Source: Micromonospora halotolerans
GTDB taxonomy: Bacteria; Actinomycetota; Actinomycetes; Mycobacteriales; Micromonosporaceae
Direction: 5' to 3'
DNA length: 64,000 bases
Assembly (NCBI RefSeq): GCF_032108445.1
Contig: NZ_CP134876.1
Coordinates: forward strand, 5,828,001 to 5,892,000
Below, piece after piece: positions 46,907-55,891 of this stretch. The notes beneath the pieces were generated by a model. It did not search any database. It was given only the letters and a program-made list of their open reading frames with translations, and was not told where the DNA came from. Made by a program: the position numbers and the translations under genes. The number at the start of each line of letters is the position of its first letter. The stretch's first letter is position 1.

Positions 46907-46935
46907 CAGCGCGCCGATCAGGCGCTGCCGGCGAC

Positions 46936-46965
46936 TTGACCCGGTGACGGCCGTGGTGATACCGA
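46936..46965 (+). promoter_or_regulatory. Candidate promoter of the D-Ala-D-Ala carboxypeptidase gene
   Basis: TTGACC (46936-46941) and TACCGA (46960-46965) are 18 bases apart; TG one base before the -10 makes it an extended type. A small dyad at 46907-46927 just upstream could end the regulator transcript. Confidence 0.5.
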
Positions 46966-47025
46966 GATCAGCACGCCGGCGGCCGCCGAGCCGCGCGCAG
47001 CACCACACGGGGGAGACACATCAGC

Positions 47026-48306
47026 ATGCTCGACTCTGCGACGACCCAGGTGATCCCAGCGGTCCCGCCGCCGCCCCGCCGGCGGCGGCGACTCCCGGTA
47101 CTGGTGAGCATCCTGACGACCCTGCTCCTGGCCGCCGTCGCGCTGGCGGCGGTCGAACCGCTGCGCCACCCGCTGCCCGCGCCGACCGTCACGCGCACGC
47201 TGGCCGCGTCGACGGTCATCCCCGGCAAGGCGCCCACGGTGCCGTGGCCCCAGTCCGGACAGGCCGCCCTCTTCGTGGAGGGCGTCGGGTCCCTGGGCAC
47301 CTCGGGCGGCGACGAGCCGCTGCCCATCGGCAGCGTGGCCAAGGTGATGACGGCCTACGTCATCCTGACCGAGCATCCCCTCGACCGGGGCGAGCACGGG
47401 CCGAAACTCACGGTCAGCGCGGCGCAGGCGGCCGCCTACCCGAGCGAGCTCGCGCGCGGCGAGTCCCTCGTCCGGGTCGCCGCGGGAGCCGTCTACACCG
47501 AGCGCCAGGCCCTCCAGGCGGTGCTGCTGCCGTCGGCGAACAACATGGCGCGGATCCTCGCCGCCTGGGACGCCGGCAGCATCGACGCGTTCGTCGACAA
47601 GATGAACGACACAGCCGCCGAGCTCGGCATGGAGAACACCCGCTACACCGATCCGTCCGGGCTCAGTCCGGAGACCGTCAGCACCGCCGCCGACCAGGTG
47701 ATCGTCGCCCGCAAGGCGATGGCGCTGCCCGCGTTCGCGGAGATCGTGGCCCAGAAGAAGGCCACCCTGCCGGTCGCCGGCGAGGTGCGGAACTACAACT
47801 CGCTCGTGGGCCGGGACGGCGTCGTGGGGATCAAGACCGGGTCCACCGACGAGGCCGGCGGGTGCCTGTCCTTCGCGTTCGTCGTCAGCGTGGGCGGCCG
47901 GAAGATCACCGTTGTCGGCGCCGTCCTCGGGCAACCCGGCGCCGACACCCCGGTGCAGTTGGAGCGTGTCTTCCGGGTGACCCGCTCGCTGATCCGCAGC
48001 GTCAACGCCGCGATCAAGCTGCACCCGGCCATCCGGGCCGGCGACGCGGTCGCCACGGTCCGCGGGCCGTTCGGCGCCGAGACCACGCTGACCGCCGCGA
48101 AGGACCTCTCCGTGGTCGGCTGGCCCGGCCTCCGGGTCAAGCTGGCCACCGAGATCCCGACCGTGCCGGCCGACCTGCCCGCCGGATCCGCACACGGCCG
48201 GGTCAGCGCCGTGGCCGGCGGCGGCAAGCCCGTCACGACCCCGCTCCAGTCGGGCGTACGGCTCGAACCCCCCGGCACCTGGGACCGCATCCGCCGGCAC
48301 CGCTGA
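47026..48306 (+). CDS. D-alanyl-D-alanine carboxypeptidase, membrane-anchored (low-molecular-mass PBP)
   Basis: 426 residues. A basic Pro/Arg N-terminus and one helix (23-43) anchor the protein outside the membrane. The penicillin-binding triad is Ser103-x-x-Lys106 (GSVAKV), Ser170-Ala-Asn172 and Lys270-Thr-Gly. It trims the terminal D-Ala of peptidoglycan stem peptides. A C-terminal beta domain of about 100 residues follows. GGGGGAG before the ATG is the RBS. It is followed by a strong terminator shared with the convergent OsmC gene. Confidence 0.92.
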   Translation: MLDSATTQVIPAVPPPPRRRRRLPVLVSILTTLLLAAVALAAVEPLRHPLPAPTVTRTLAASTVIPGKAPTVPWPQSGQAALFVEGVGSLGTSGGDEPLPIGSVAKVMTAYVILTEHPLDRGEHGPKLTVSAAQAAAYPSELARGESLVRVAAGAVYTERQALQAVLLPSANNMARILAAWDAGSIDAFVDKMNDTAAELGMENTRYTDPSGLSPETVSTAADQVIVARKAMALPAFAEIVAQKKATLPVAGEVRNYNSLVGRDGVVGIKTGSTDEAGGCLSFAFVVSVGGRKITVVGAVLGQPGADTPVQLERVFRVTRSLIRSVNAAIKLHPAIRAGDAVATVRGPFGAETTLTAAKDLSVVGWPGLRVKLATEIPTVPADLPAGSAHGRVSAVAGGGKPVTTPLQSGVRLEPPGTWDRIRRHR

Positions 48307-48322
48307 GCCGTCGGAGTCCGGC

Positions 48323-48355
48323 ATCCGGGCGGGCGGCCTCGCCGCCCGCCCGGAT
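48323..48355. terminator. Bidirectional 14-bp hairpin between convergent genes
   Basis: Bases 48323-48336 pair perfectly with 48342-48355 around CCTCG, between the carboxypeptidase stop (48306) and the OsmC stop (48363). Confidence 0.8.
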
Positions 48356-48362
48356 TGAGGCC

Positions 48363-48806
48363 TCAGTCCTCGCGAGAACTCCCGGCCTCGACGATCGAGA
48401 TCGGCGTCCCACTCTCTACCGTGCGGGAGACGGTGCAGAGCCGGTCGTGCGACTGCTGCAGTGATCGGGGCAGCGCCTCACGCGCCCGGTCGCCGTCGTC
48501 GCCCGCCGGGAACGTCACCGTGAACTCGACCTTGAGGTTCCGCATCCGGTTTCCCCCGGCCTCGTCCCGGATCTTGTCGCCCGTGACCTCGACGGCGAAC
48601 CGGGTGGGCTCGGCACGGCGGCTGGTGATGAGGTCCACGTCCACCGCGGTGCAGCCGCCGATGGCGGCCAGCAGCAGTTCCACCGGCGTGAAGCTGCCGT
48701 CCTCCCCCGTGCCCATCGACATCGATCCGCCGCGGGCGTTCCGCACGACGTACTGGCCCATGCTGGTGCGCTCGATCTCCACCGAGCGGAAGGTGTCCTC
48801 ACTCAT
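48363..48806 (-). CDS. OsmC family peroxiredoxin-like protein
   Basis: 147 residues. The central helix VELLLAAIGGCTAVDVDL holds the first conserved Cys (about 52), and the second is in HDRLCTVSRTVESG (about 123); in OsmC/Ohr proteins this pair reduces organic or fatty-acid hydroperoxides. The N-terminal beta sheet is normal. The YhfA-like branch is the best fit. Single gene, with its promoter in the 70 bases before 48877. Confidence 0.9.
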   Translation of the reverse strand: MSEDTFRSVEIERTSMGQYVVRNARGGSMSMGTGEDGSFTPVELLLAAIGGCTAVDVDLITSRRAEPTRFAVEVTGDKIRDEAGGNRMRNLKVEFTVTFPAGDDGDRAREALPRSLQQSHDRLCTVSRTVESGTPISIVEAGSSRED

Positions 48807-48876
48807 GCCAGAAAGCTACCCGGCGCCTCTCCCCGGCACGGCAGCAACCGTGCACCGTTCGGCCACCCCGGGTTCG

Positions 48877-49131
48877 CTAGGTCGCGAGCAGGAGGCCCAC
48901 CAGGGTCAGGGCGCCGGTGGCGGTCGCGAGACCGGCGACGGCGAGCAGACAGTCGCGACGCAGCGCGAGGACCGCCGACAGCGCCGCGGCCGGCACGGCG
49001 GCCACGAACAGCGACCCGGAGCGACTGTGCAGGCCGAGACGGACCAGCAGCAGGGCGCTGACGAAAGCGACCGCGGCGGTACGCGTCCACGCGAGCGCCG
49101 TCCGTTCCCGCTGCAGGCCGGGATCTCTCAC
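48877..49131 (-). CDS. Small DUF202 membrane protein
   Basis: A GTG at 49131, overlapping the previous stop by 4 bases, gives 84 residues. LQRERTALAWTRTAAVAFVSALLLVRLGL is split around the DUF202 signature (ER-T-LAW-RT), and three helices follow. Role unknown. Last gene of the long minus-strand run that begins at 62604; a small GCACGG-N6-CCGTGC dyad at 48836-48853 may end the transcript. Confidence 0.8.
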   Translation of the reverse strand: MRDPGLQRERTALAWTRTAAVAFVSALLLVRLGLHSRSGSLFVAAVPAAALSAVLALRRDCLLAVAGLATATGALTLVGLLLAT

Positions 49132-49481
49132 GGCAGGACGGCGACGACGAGCACGCCGGCGCCGAGCACGCCCAGCGCGGCGGCGACCAGGACCAGCAGC
49201 GGGGTGAACGGGATGCCCTGACCGAGGCGCATCGCGCGTTGGGTGCGGGCCCACCGGCGGTAGGCGGCGACCGGGAGCAGCGTACCGGCGACGGCGAGCA
49301 CCGCGGCGAGGCCGCTGCGGGTGCCGGCCAGCGCCGACGCCGGCAGGAACTGGATCACCGCGACCGCGCTGGCCAGCAGGGCCAGCGCGGTGCGGATCCA
49401 GGCGAGGAAGGTGCGTTCGTTGGCGAGGGAGAAACGGTAGTCCGGCTCGGTGCCCTCCCGCATCCAGACCGGCTCAGGCAT
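49128..49481 (-). CDS. DUF202 membrane protein (YidH-like)
   Basis: 117 residues. The signature reads FSLANERTFLAWIRTALALL, followed by two more helices. DUF202 genes often occur as a YidH-YidG-like pair, as here. Its start lies inside the end of the FGE gene (8-base overlap), so it is translationally linked to the sulfatase locus, yet no functional link is known. Confidence 0.82.
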   Translation of the reverse strand: MPEPVWMREGTEPDYRFSLANERTFLAWIRTALALLASAVAVIQFLPASALAGTRSGLAAVLAVAGTLLPVAAYRRWARTQRAMRLGQGIPFTPLLVLVAAALGVLGAGVLVVAVLP

Positions 49482-50436
49482 CGACGGCGCACCGGAAGCC
49501 GGCGTGACCGGTGGTGCTGTCCGGCGTGGAGGAGGTCCTGGCCGAGACCCGGTAACGGTTGCAGTAGGACTCGTGACACAGGTACGAGCCGCCGCGCATG
49601 ACCCGTGTCGTCCCGGTTGGCGGGCCCGCCGGGTCGATGCGGGTCGCCGGCGAGGGCTCGGCGTGCCAGTCGCTGCTGAACCAGTCGGCGCACCACTCCC
49701 AGACGTTCCCGCTGGTGTTGTAGAGGCCGTGACCGTTGGGGCGGAACGCGTTCACCGGTGCGGTGCCGAGGTGGCCGTCGTCGCCGGTGTTCCGTCTCGG
49801 GAAGTCGCCCTGCCAGGTGTTGCAGCGGTGCTGGCCGCGTGGGGTGAAATCGTCGCCCCAGGGGAAGCGGGCCTGGTCGAGGCCGCCGCGTGCGGCCTTC
49901 TCCCATTCGGCCTCGGTCGGCAGGCGCTTGCCGGCCCACGCGGCGTAGGCGCTCGCGTCGTTCCACGACACGTGCACCACCGGGTGGTTCGCCCGCCTGG
50001 TCACGTCCGAGCCCGGTCCCTCCGGCGCCCGCCACGACGCCGCCTCCACCGGGAGCCACCAGGGCGCGCCGGGCACCTGGCCGTCGAGCACCCGGTGCGC
50101 CGCCTCGCCCCGGACGAACAGGTGGAAGACGTAGGACCAGCCGAACCGTTCCGCGTCGGTCTGGTAGCCGGTCGCCTTGACGAACGTGGCGAACTGCGCG
50201 TTGGTGACCGCCTTCGTATCGATCCGGAACGCCGCGACCGACACCTCGCGCACCGGGCCCTCGCCGTCGTCGGGGAAGGCGTCGGTGTCGTCGCCACCCA
50301 TCCGGAACGGGCCGGCCGGGATCAGCACCGTGCCGCGGGCGGCCTGGTGCGCGTCGACGCCCCGCACCGGCACGACCGGTGCGGGCGCCTCGTCGCCGTG
50401 GGGTCGGTGGGAAGGGGAACAGCATGCGTGGGACAC
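49474..50436 (-). CDS. Formylglycine-generating enzyme (sulfatase-activating)
   Basis: A GTG at 50436 gives 320 residues with no signal peptide. The SUMF1/FGE fold is complete: GTVLIPAGPFRMGG near 35, RLPTEAEWEKAARGG, GNVWEWCADWF, and the catalytic pair Cys287/Cys292 in GGSYLCHESYCNRYR. Both cysteines mark a true FGE rather than an EgtB- or SUMF-like scaffold. It oxidises the CxPxR cysteine of sulfatases to formylglycine using oxygen and copper. It starts 2 bases after the stop of a sulfatase gene, and a second sulfatase lies two genes upstream; these are its obvious clients. Confidence 0.95.
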   Translation of the reverse strand: MSHACCSPSHRPHGDEAPAPVVPVRGVDAHQAARGTVLIPAGPFRMGGDDTDAFPDDGEGPVREVSVAAFRIDTKAVTNAQFATFVKATGYQTDAERFGWSYVFHLFVRGEAAHRVLDGQVPGAPWWLPVEAASWRAPEGPGSDVTRRANHPVVHVSWNDASAYAAWAGKRLPTEAEWEKAARGGLDQARFPWGDDFTPRGQHRCNTWQGDFPRRNTGDDGHLGTAPVNAFRPNGHGLYNTSGNVWEWCADWFSSDWHAEPSPATRIDPAGPPTGTTRVMRGGSYLCHESYCNRYRVSARTSSTPDSTTGHAGFRCAVDA

Positions 50437-50438
50437 GA

Positions 50439-51935
50439 TCAGACCTTCGATAGGGGTACGTCGAACGCCAGCCCGCTGGTCGCGTCGCGGCAGATCCCGC
50501 GCAGCTGGTCGTAGAGTGCGGCCACCACCTCGGGCTCCGAGTCCCAGCGGTCGGTGGTCTCGCAAGGATCGTCGGCGACGTCGTAGAGCTGGCCGCGCGG
50601 GTGGTCGGCGTCCCACGGCGGGTTCTCGTGTGCCTTGCCGGACCCGGAGCTGAACAGCGCGTCGATCGACGGCTCGGAGAAACCGCCGCCCGACCCCGGC
50701 GCGAACACGGCCTTCCAGCGGCCGGCCCGAAGGGCGAACCGGCCGCCGAGGCTGTGGTGCACGATCGGGCGGTCGGCCGGTGGCGGTGGCGCTTCCCCGG
50801 TGAGCGCGCCGAGGAGGTCGATGCCGTCCTCGGCGGCGCCGGTGGGCAGGGTGACGCCGGCGGCCGCGGCGGCTGTCGGCAGCACGTCGGTCAGGCAGAC
50901 CGGCGCGTCCAGCTCCCCGCCCTCCGGGATGCGACCGGGCCAGGCGGCGACGAACGGCTCGCGGTGGCCGCCGTCCCACAGGTCGCCCTTCTGGCCACGC
51001 CAGTCGCCGTTGGGCCGGTGCACCGACACGTCACCATCGTCGGTGAAGATCATCGGTGCGCCGTTGTCGCTGGTGACGATCACCAGGGTATTGTCGCGCT
51101 GGCCACGTTCGTCGATGGCCGCGACCAGCCGCCCCACGATGTCGTCGACCAGGCAGACCCCGTCGGCGCGGTCGCCGAGCCCGGACCGCCCGCGCACCTC
51201 CTCGGGCGGGACGACCGGACGGTGCGGCGCCGAGGGCGTCACGAAGCAGAGGAACGGTTGGTCGGTCGGCACCGAGCGGATCCACCGCACCGCCTCCGCG
51301 GCGAAGCGGACGTCGACCTCGTCCTCGCGGAAATCGGGCACCTGAAGGCCGGGGCGCTGCTCGGTGAGGTACTCACCCTTCTCCCGGTCCGGGACGCCGA
51401 GGGTGCGGTCCTGATCGATGAACGCGTACGGCGGCATGTCCAGCGACCCGGCGATGCCGAAGAAGCGGTCGAAGCCCAGGGCGGTCGGGCCACCGGTGAC
51501 CGGGGCGGTGTAGTCGATGTCCCGGCCGAAGTCCGTCTCGACGTCGTCGTGCAGCCGCGCTCCGGGGGCGAACGCGTCCCGGACCGTGCCGTCGGTGTGT
51601 CGCCAGCCGAGCCCGAGGTGCCACTTCCCGAACGCGCCGGTGGCGTAGCCGGCGTCGCGCAGCACCGACGCGAGGGTGGGCCGGGTCGGCTCGATCAGCG
51701 CGGGTCCGTGACCCATCAGCACGAAGTTCTTCAGCGGTCCACGCCAGGCGTAGCGGCCGGTCATCAGTGCGTAACGGCTCGGCGTGCACACCGCCGAGGC
51801 GGAGTGGGCGTCGGTCGCGCGCACGCCGCGGGCGGCCAGGGCGTCGATGTGCGGGGTGGGGATCTTCGAGCCGTAGCAGCCCAGGTCACCCCAGCCCATG
51901 TCGTCGGCGAGGACGACGACGATGTTGGGTCTCAT
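50439..51935 (-). CDS. Type I sulfatase, cytoplasmic
   Basis: An ATG at 51935, overlapping the glycoside hydrolase stop by 4 bases, gives 498 residues. The product starts directly with the fold (PNIVVVLADDMGWGDLGC, calcium ligands Asp11-Asp12) and lacks any export signal. The formylglycine site is Cys50-Thr-Pro-Ser-Arg54. GKWHLG, FVTPSAPHRP and VTSDNGAP are further family blocks. It removes a sulfate ester from a carbohydrate. With the binding protein, permeases and FGE in the same run, it probably acts on imported sulfated oligosaccharides. Confidence 0.93.
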   Translation of the reverse strand: MRPNIVVVLADDMGWGDLGCYGSKIPTPHIDALAARGVRATDAHSASAVCTPSRYALMTGRYAWRGPLKNFVLMGHGPALIEPTRPTLASVLRDAGYATGAFGKWHLGLGWRHTDGTVRDAFAPGARLHDDVETDFGRDIDYTAPVTGGPTALGFDRFFGIAGSLDMPPYAFIDQDRTLGVPDREKGEYLTEQRPGLQVPDFREDEVDVRFAAEAVRWIRSVPTDQPFLCFVTPSAPHRPVVPPEEVRGRSGLGDRADGVCLVDDIVGRLVAAIDERGQRDNTLVIVTSDNGAPMIFTDDGDVSVHRPNGDWRGQKGDLWDGGHREPFVAAWPGRIPEGGELDAPVCLTDVLPTAAAAAGVTLPTGAAEDGIDLLGALTGEAPPPPADRPIVHHSLGGRFALRAGRWKAVFAPGSGGGFSEPSIDALFSSGSGKAHENPPWDADHPRGQLYDVADDPCETTDRWDSEPEVVAALYDQLRGICRDATSGLAFDVPLSKV

Positions 51936-53575
51936 GTGCGGCAGCTCCCGTCGGTGCTGCGGTAGATCCGTACCGCGTTGGTGGTCGCCGGGTCGACGGT
52001 GAAGTTGCCGGCCTGGACGTTGTTGAAGCAGACGCCGTTGGCGTACACGTTCTGGAAGTTGATGTTGCGCATCTTGTGCGTGCTGTCGAAGCCCTGCACG
52101 ACGTTCGGTTTCTGGTACGTCGTGTACGCGTGGATGTTGCGGAAGATGACCTGGTCGATCTCCCCGTGACCGCGGGCCGGGTCGTACCATTTGTTGTTCT
52201 CGATGGTCAGGTAGAACAGCCGCCAGGTGGCGTTCTCGATCCGGATGTCGTCGAAGAGGTACCGGGAGAGGGTGCCGCTGCCGGCGTGCAGCGACCGGAA
52301 GATCCCGGACTTCTCGATCTGGTAGTGCTCGGCGTGGATGACGTCGTTGTCGTAGACGTGGAACGTCTGGCTGTTCTCGTGGATGTTCCAGCTGATCATG
52401 AACGGCGCGCCGTTCTCCAGCTGCCAGATCGTGTTGCCGCGGGCGGTCGTGTCCCCCCAGAACAGCTTGATCGAATCGTCGTTCGACTTGACGAAGTTGT
52501 TCTCCAGCAGGCTCTTGTTGCCGCCGACCATGCCGTCGGTGCTGTACCACCAGGACATCGTCTTGACGTTGTGGATGGTGGTGTACCGCGCCAGCGCGCG
52601 CACGTTGAACCGGGGCGCGTCGACAAAGGTCACACCCTCGACGAGCACGTTCGACGAGGCCTGGTCGGCGATGTCGATCATGCCGGGTTGGTTCTTGTTG
52701 AGCTCCTGGCTGCCGGTGTCCATGAACAGCCCGGAGATGATGCCGCGGCCCTTGATGGTGACGTTCGAGACCGGCCCGGTGGCGATGAACCCGCCGGAGA
52801 CGAACGCGCCGCCGGCGACGTAGATGGTCTGCCCGGAGGTGATCGGCTGCCCGGCACCGATCGTGTGCACGCCGGGCCCGAAGTAGCGCACGTTCGGGTC
52901 ACCGGGGGACGGGACGTCGACCTCGGGCGGGTTGGCGAAGACCAGCATCGGGTGCGGCACCGGGTTGTGGATCTCCGGCTCGAACTCGACCGAGAGGTTG
53001 CCCGGCCGGGCGAGGGTGAACGTGCAGGTGCTGCCGCTGAAGCCGGTCACGACGGCCGCCGAGTAGGGGCGGACCAGACAGCCGGTCGCGCCCGGCCTCG
53101 CCCGGGTCACCCGCACGGTCACCGCGCCGGAGAACGAGAAGGACGTCCATGACGTGTCCAGCTCCCGGTTGGTGTCGGTCTTGCGCGCGAGGGACTTGTA
53201 GACGAACGACGGCACCGGGCCGCCCGCCTGCTCCACGGTGACCGAGTACTGGTCGGAGGCCGGGATCCCGGCCGGCCCCGGATAGGTGGTCAGCTGGTCG
53301 GGCGTGCCCGGCGCCGGGTAGATGTCGCCGTAGGGCAGGGTCGCCCGGTGCGCCGCGATCTCGTCGACGGTGGCCGCCGTCGAGGCGGTGATGCTGTTGG
53401 CGATGTCGTCGACGACCGGCACGTCACCGCTGATCTGGGTGATCGTGCCGCCGAAGTCGTACTGCTTGCCGGTGTAGGGGGCGCCGTCGGCGTGCGCCGC
53501 ACCCGCCGGAACGAGCGCGAGCGCGACGGCGGCGGCGGCGGCGGCGGCGGCGAGGATGGGGAGGCCGCGTGGCAT
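51932..53575 (-). CDS. Secreted right-handed beta-helix glycoside hydrolase (GH49/GH28-like)
   Basis: 547 residues. Signal peptide ends near AHA (29). Residues 30-200 form a beta-rich N-terminal domain (SFVYKSLARKTDTNRELD), as in GH49 enzymes. From about 215 a parallel beta-helix follows, with many N-x-x-I/V coils. SNDDSIKLFWGDTTARGNTIW contains the paired Asp residues expected for catalysis in the GH28/GH49 clan. GH49 dextranases and isopullulanases and GH28 polygalacturonases are the nearest known activities; its place between two sulfatase genes suggests a sulfated polysaccharide instead. The depolymerase is the only exported enzyme of the locus. Confidence 0.75.
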   Translation of the reverse strand: MPRGLPILAAAAAAAAVALALVPAGAAHADGAPYTGKQYDFGGTITQISGDVPVVDDIANSITASTAATVDEIAAHRATLPYGDIYPAPGTPDQLTTYPGPAGIPASDQYSVTVEQAGGPVPSFVYKSLARKTDTNRELDTSWTSFSFSGAVTVRVTRARPGATGCLVRPYSAAVVTGFSGSTCTFTLARPGNLSVEFEPEIHNPVPHPMLVFANPPEVDVPSPGDPNVRYFGPGVHTIGAGQPITSGQTIYVAGGAFVSGGFIATGPVSNVTIKGRGIISGLFMDTGSQELNKNQPGMIDIADQASSNVLVEGVTFVDAPRFNVRALARYTTIHNVKTMSWWYSTDGMVGGNKSLLENNFVKSNDDSIKLFWGDTTARGNTIWQLENGAPFMISWNIHENSQTFHVYDNDVIHAEHYQIEKSGIFRSLHAGSGTLSRYLFDDIRIENATWRLFYLTIENNKWYDPARGHGEIDQVIFRNIHAYTTYQKPNVVQGFDSTHKMRNINFQNVYANGVCFNNVQAGNFTVDPATTNAVRIYRSTDGSCRT

Positions 53576-53606
53576 TGGGGGTACCCGCTTCCTGGTCGTC
53601 GGGGCG

Positions 53607-55004
53607 TCAGCCGAAGCGCCGCTGGAACTTGGCTTCCGGGTCCCACTCGTTGAGGCCGGGCGCGCCGAACGCGGGGGCGAGCACGTAGTGGTCGTAGGCT
53701 TCGACCAGGCGGTCGCGGAGCAGGGCGTGGTGGCGGGTCACCTCGGCCGCGTGCGTCGGGTCGTCGACCAGGTTGGTCATCTCGTAGGGATCGTTCTCCA
53801 GGTCGAAGAACTGCCACGGCCGCCCGCCGTGCGCGTCCCCGAGGACCGTGTACTTGTACCGCCGGGTCCGGATCCCGCGCCAGGTCTCGTCGTGGAAGGG
53901 CAGGCCGGGCCGCATCTCCGCGACGAACTCGAGCAGCACGCCCTCCCGCTGCACGCCATCGGACTCCCCCCGCACGACGGGACTCAGGTCGAGCCCGGGT
54001 TTGGGCCCGGCGGGCGTCACGCCGGCGAGCCCGAGCAGAGTGGGAAACAGGTCCTCGGTGCAGACCGGATCGGCCACCGTGGCGGCGACGGCGGGACCGC
54101 CCGAGACGATCAGCGGGACCCCCAGGGACTCCTCCCACGGCCGCTGCTTGGCCAGAAGACCGTGCGACCCGAGCAGCTCGCCGTGGTCGGCGGTGAGCGC
54201 GATGACGGTGTTGTCGAGCTGACCGTTCTCCCGCAGCGCCGCGACCAGCCGGCCGATGTTGTCGTCGAGGTTCTCGATCATCGCGTAGTAGACGCGGAGG
54301 TCGTCGATCAGGTCGCGGCCGTGCGGTCCGCGCTTGTTGTACTGCTTGCCCAGCTCGACGTTGTCCCGCAGCACGATCTCCCGGTCCCGCCAGCGCTCCA
54401 GATACGACTCGGGCGCGGTGAAGATCGGGTGCGGCGGCTCGACCGAGAGCACCGTCGCGAACGGCCCGTCGACCTGGCCGTGGTGCGCGATGGCCAGGTC
54501 GAAGAGGCCGTCGGTCTGGAAGCCGTCGATCTTGTGCGGGTTCGGGTCGTCCTCGTTCCAGTAGTACGTGTCCCACGGGTCGTTGCAGATGTCGAACCCG
54601 GCGAACCGCTGGAACCGTCCCTGGAACGGCCGCGGCACCGGCGTGCGGGACGCCTTCACCACGTTGTGCCCCGGGTAGTGCCCGAAGTTGCCGTAGAGAT
54701 GCCACTTCCCGAACAGCGCCGTCGCGTACCCGGCCTCGTTCAGTTCGTCGGCCAGCGTCCGCTCCGCCGGCGACATCCGCCACTCGATGGACGGGATGAA
54801 GCGCGTGTGGGCGTACTCGCCCGTCATCAGCGAGAACCGGTAGGGAACGCAGACCGGATAGGTCGACGAGGCGGCGTCGAACCGGGTGCCGGCGGCGGCG
54901 AGCGCGTCGATGTGCGGCGTGTTCACGTTCGGGTCCCCGTAACAGCCCAACGCCTGGCGCCGCAGCTGGTCGGCGATGATCAGGATGATGTTGGGACGGC
55001 TCAC
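53607..55004 (-). CDS. Second type I sulfatase, cytoplasmic
   Basis: A GTG at 55004, overlapping the permease stop by 4 bases, gives 465 residues without signal peptide. The start PNIILIIADQLRRQALGC has Asp-Gln instead of the usual Asp-Asp, as in choline-sulfatase-like and several glycosaminoglycan sulfatases. The modification site is Cys52-Val-Pro-Tyr-Arg56, which satisfies CxPxR. FGKWHLYG, LTADHGELLGSHG and KYTVLGD follow. It differs clearly from the other sulfatase, so the two should remove sulfate from different positions. Confidence 0.92.
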   Translation of the reverse strand: MSRPNIILIIADQLRRQALGCYGDPNVNTPHIDALAAAGTRFDAASSTYPVCVPYRFSLMTGEYAHTRFIPSIEWRMSPAERTLADELNEAGYATALFGKWHLYGNFGHYPGHNVVKASRTPVPRPFQGRFQRFAGFDICNDPWDTYYWNEDDPNPHKIDGFQTDGLFDLAIAHHGQVDGPFATVLSVEPPHPIFTAPESYLERWRDREIVLRDNVELGKQYNKRGPHGRDLIDDLRVYYAMIENLDDNIGRLVAALRENGQLDNTVIALTADHGELLGSHGLLAKQRPWEESLGVPLIVSGGPAVAATVADPVCTEDLFPTLLGLAGVTPAGPKPGLDLSPVVRGESDGVQREGVLLEFVAEMRPGLPFHDETWRGIRTRRYKYTVLGDAHGGRPWQFFDLENDPYEMTNLVDDPTHAAEVTRHHALLRDRLVEAYDHYVLAPAFGAPGLNEWDPEAKFQRRFG

Positions 55005-55891
55005 TTGATACCTCCGGAGGTCAGGCCGCTCACGAACTTGCGCTGCAGCACCAGGAACAGGAGCACCACGGGCCCGAGCATGAAGATCGCCGCGGCGCTG
55101 GTCAGGCCCCAGTCGGTGGAGTACTGGTCCTGGAAGGCGAGGAAGCTCGTCGAGACGGGCCGCAGCTCGGGCGTGTGGATGAAGGTGATCGCCCAGAAGA
55201 ACTCGTTCCACGACCAGAGCGCGACGATCAGCGCCACGGTGAGGAAGCCCGGCCAGGCCAGCGGCAGCACCACCCGCCAGGCGATCTGCAGGCTCGACGC
55301 GCCGTCGAGCCGGGCCGCCTCGGTGAAGTCCTTCGGGATCTTCAGAAGGAACGACCGCAACAGCAGCGTCGCGAACGGCGCGTCGGTCGCCCAGTAGATG
55401 ACGATCAACCCGAACAGGTTGTCGGTCAGGTGCAACTGCGTCCAGAGGAAGAACAACGGCACCAGGAACAGCTGTACGGGCAGCGCGCTGCCCAGGAACA
55501 GGTAGGCGACGACCGCCCCGCCACCGGGCACCCGCAGCTGGCTCAGGGCGAAGGAGGCCAGCCCGGCGACGAGGCAGGTGCCCAGCACCGAGCCCAGACA
55601 GATGATCAGGCTGTTGCGCATCGTCGTGGCGAAGTCGCCGCGGGTCCAGGCGTCGACGAAGTTGTCGAGGCTGAACGAGGTCGGCGGCGCGAGCGGGTTG
55701 GAGCCGATCTCCGCGTTGTTCTTGAACGCGTTGAACAGCACGGCGACGAGCGGCCCGATCGCGAACAGCGCGAGGACGATCAGCACCAGGTAGTGCGTAC
55801 CCCCGCTGAGCCGCACGCGACGGCGGCCGCGCCCCGACCCGGTCGGGGCGACTCCGGCGGGCGCCGGTCGGTCGACGGTGGTGGCGGTCAT
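55001..55891 (-). CDS. Sugar ABC transporter permease (MalG type)
   Basis: 296 residues, six helices after a basic 30-residue tail. EAA loop: FTEAARLDGASSLQIAWRV. It overlaps the preceding permease by 4 bases and the following sulfatase by 4 bases. Paired with the MalF-type subunit for uptake of the locus substrate. No ATPase is encoded nearby. Confidence 0.92.
   Translation of the reverse strand: MTATTVDRPAPAGVAPTGSGRGRRRVRLSGGTHYLVLIVLALFAIGPLVAVLFNAFKNNAEIGSNPLAPPTSFSLDNFVDAWTRGDFATTMRNSLIICLGSVLGTCLVAGLASFALSQLRVPGGGAVVAYLFLGSALPVQLFLVPLFFLWTQLHLTDNLFGLIVIYWATDAPFATLLLRSFLLKIPKDFTEAARLDGASSLQIAWRVVLPLAWPGFLTVALIVALWSWNEFFWAITFIHTPELRPVSTSFLAFQDQYSTDWGLTSAAAIFMLGPVVLLFLVLQRKFVSGLTSGGIK

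Noticed and set aside
53520..53560. GGC/GCG trinucleotide run resembling a microsatellite
   Set aside because: It encodes the poly-Ala core of the signal peptide of the beta-helix hydrolase, which is common in high-GC genomes.
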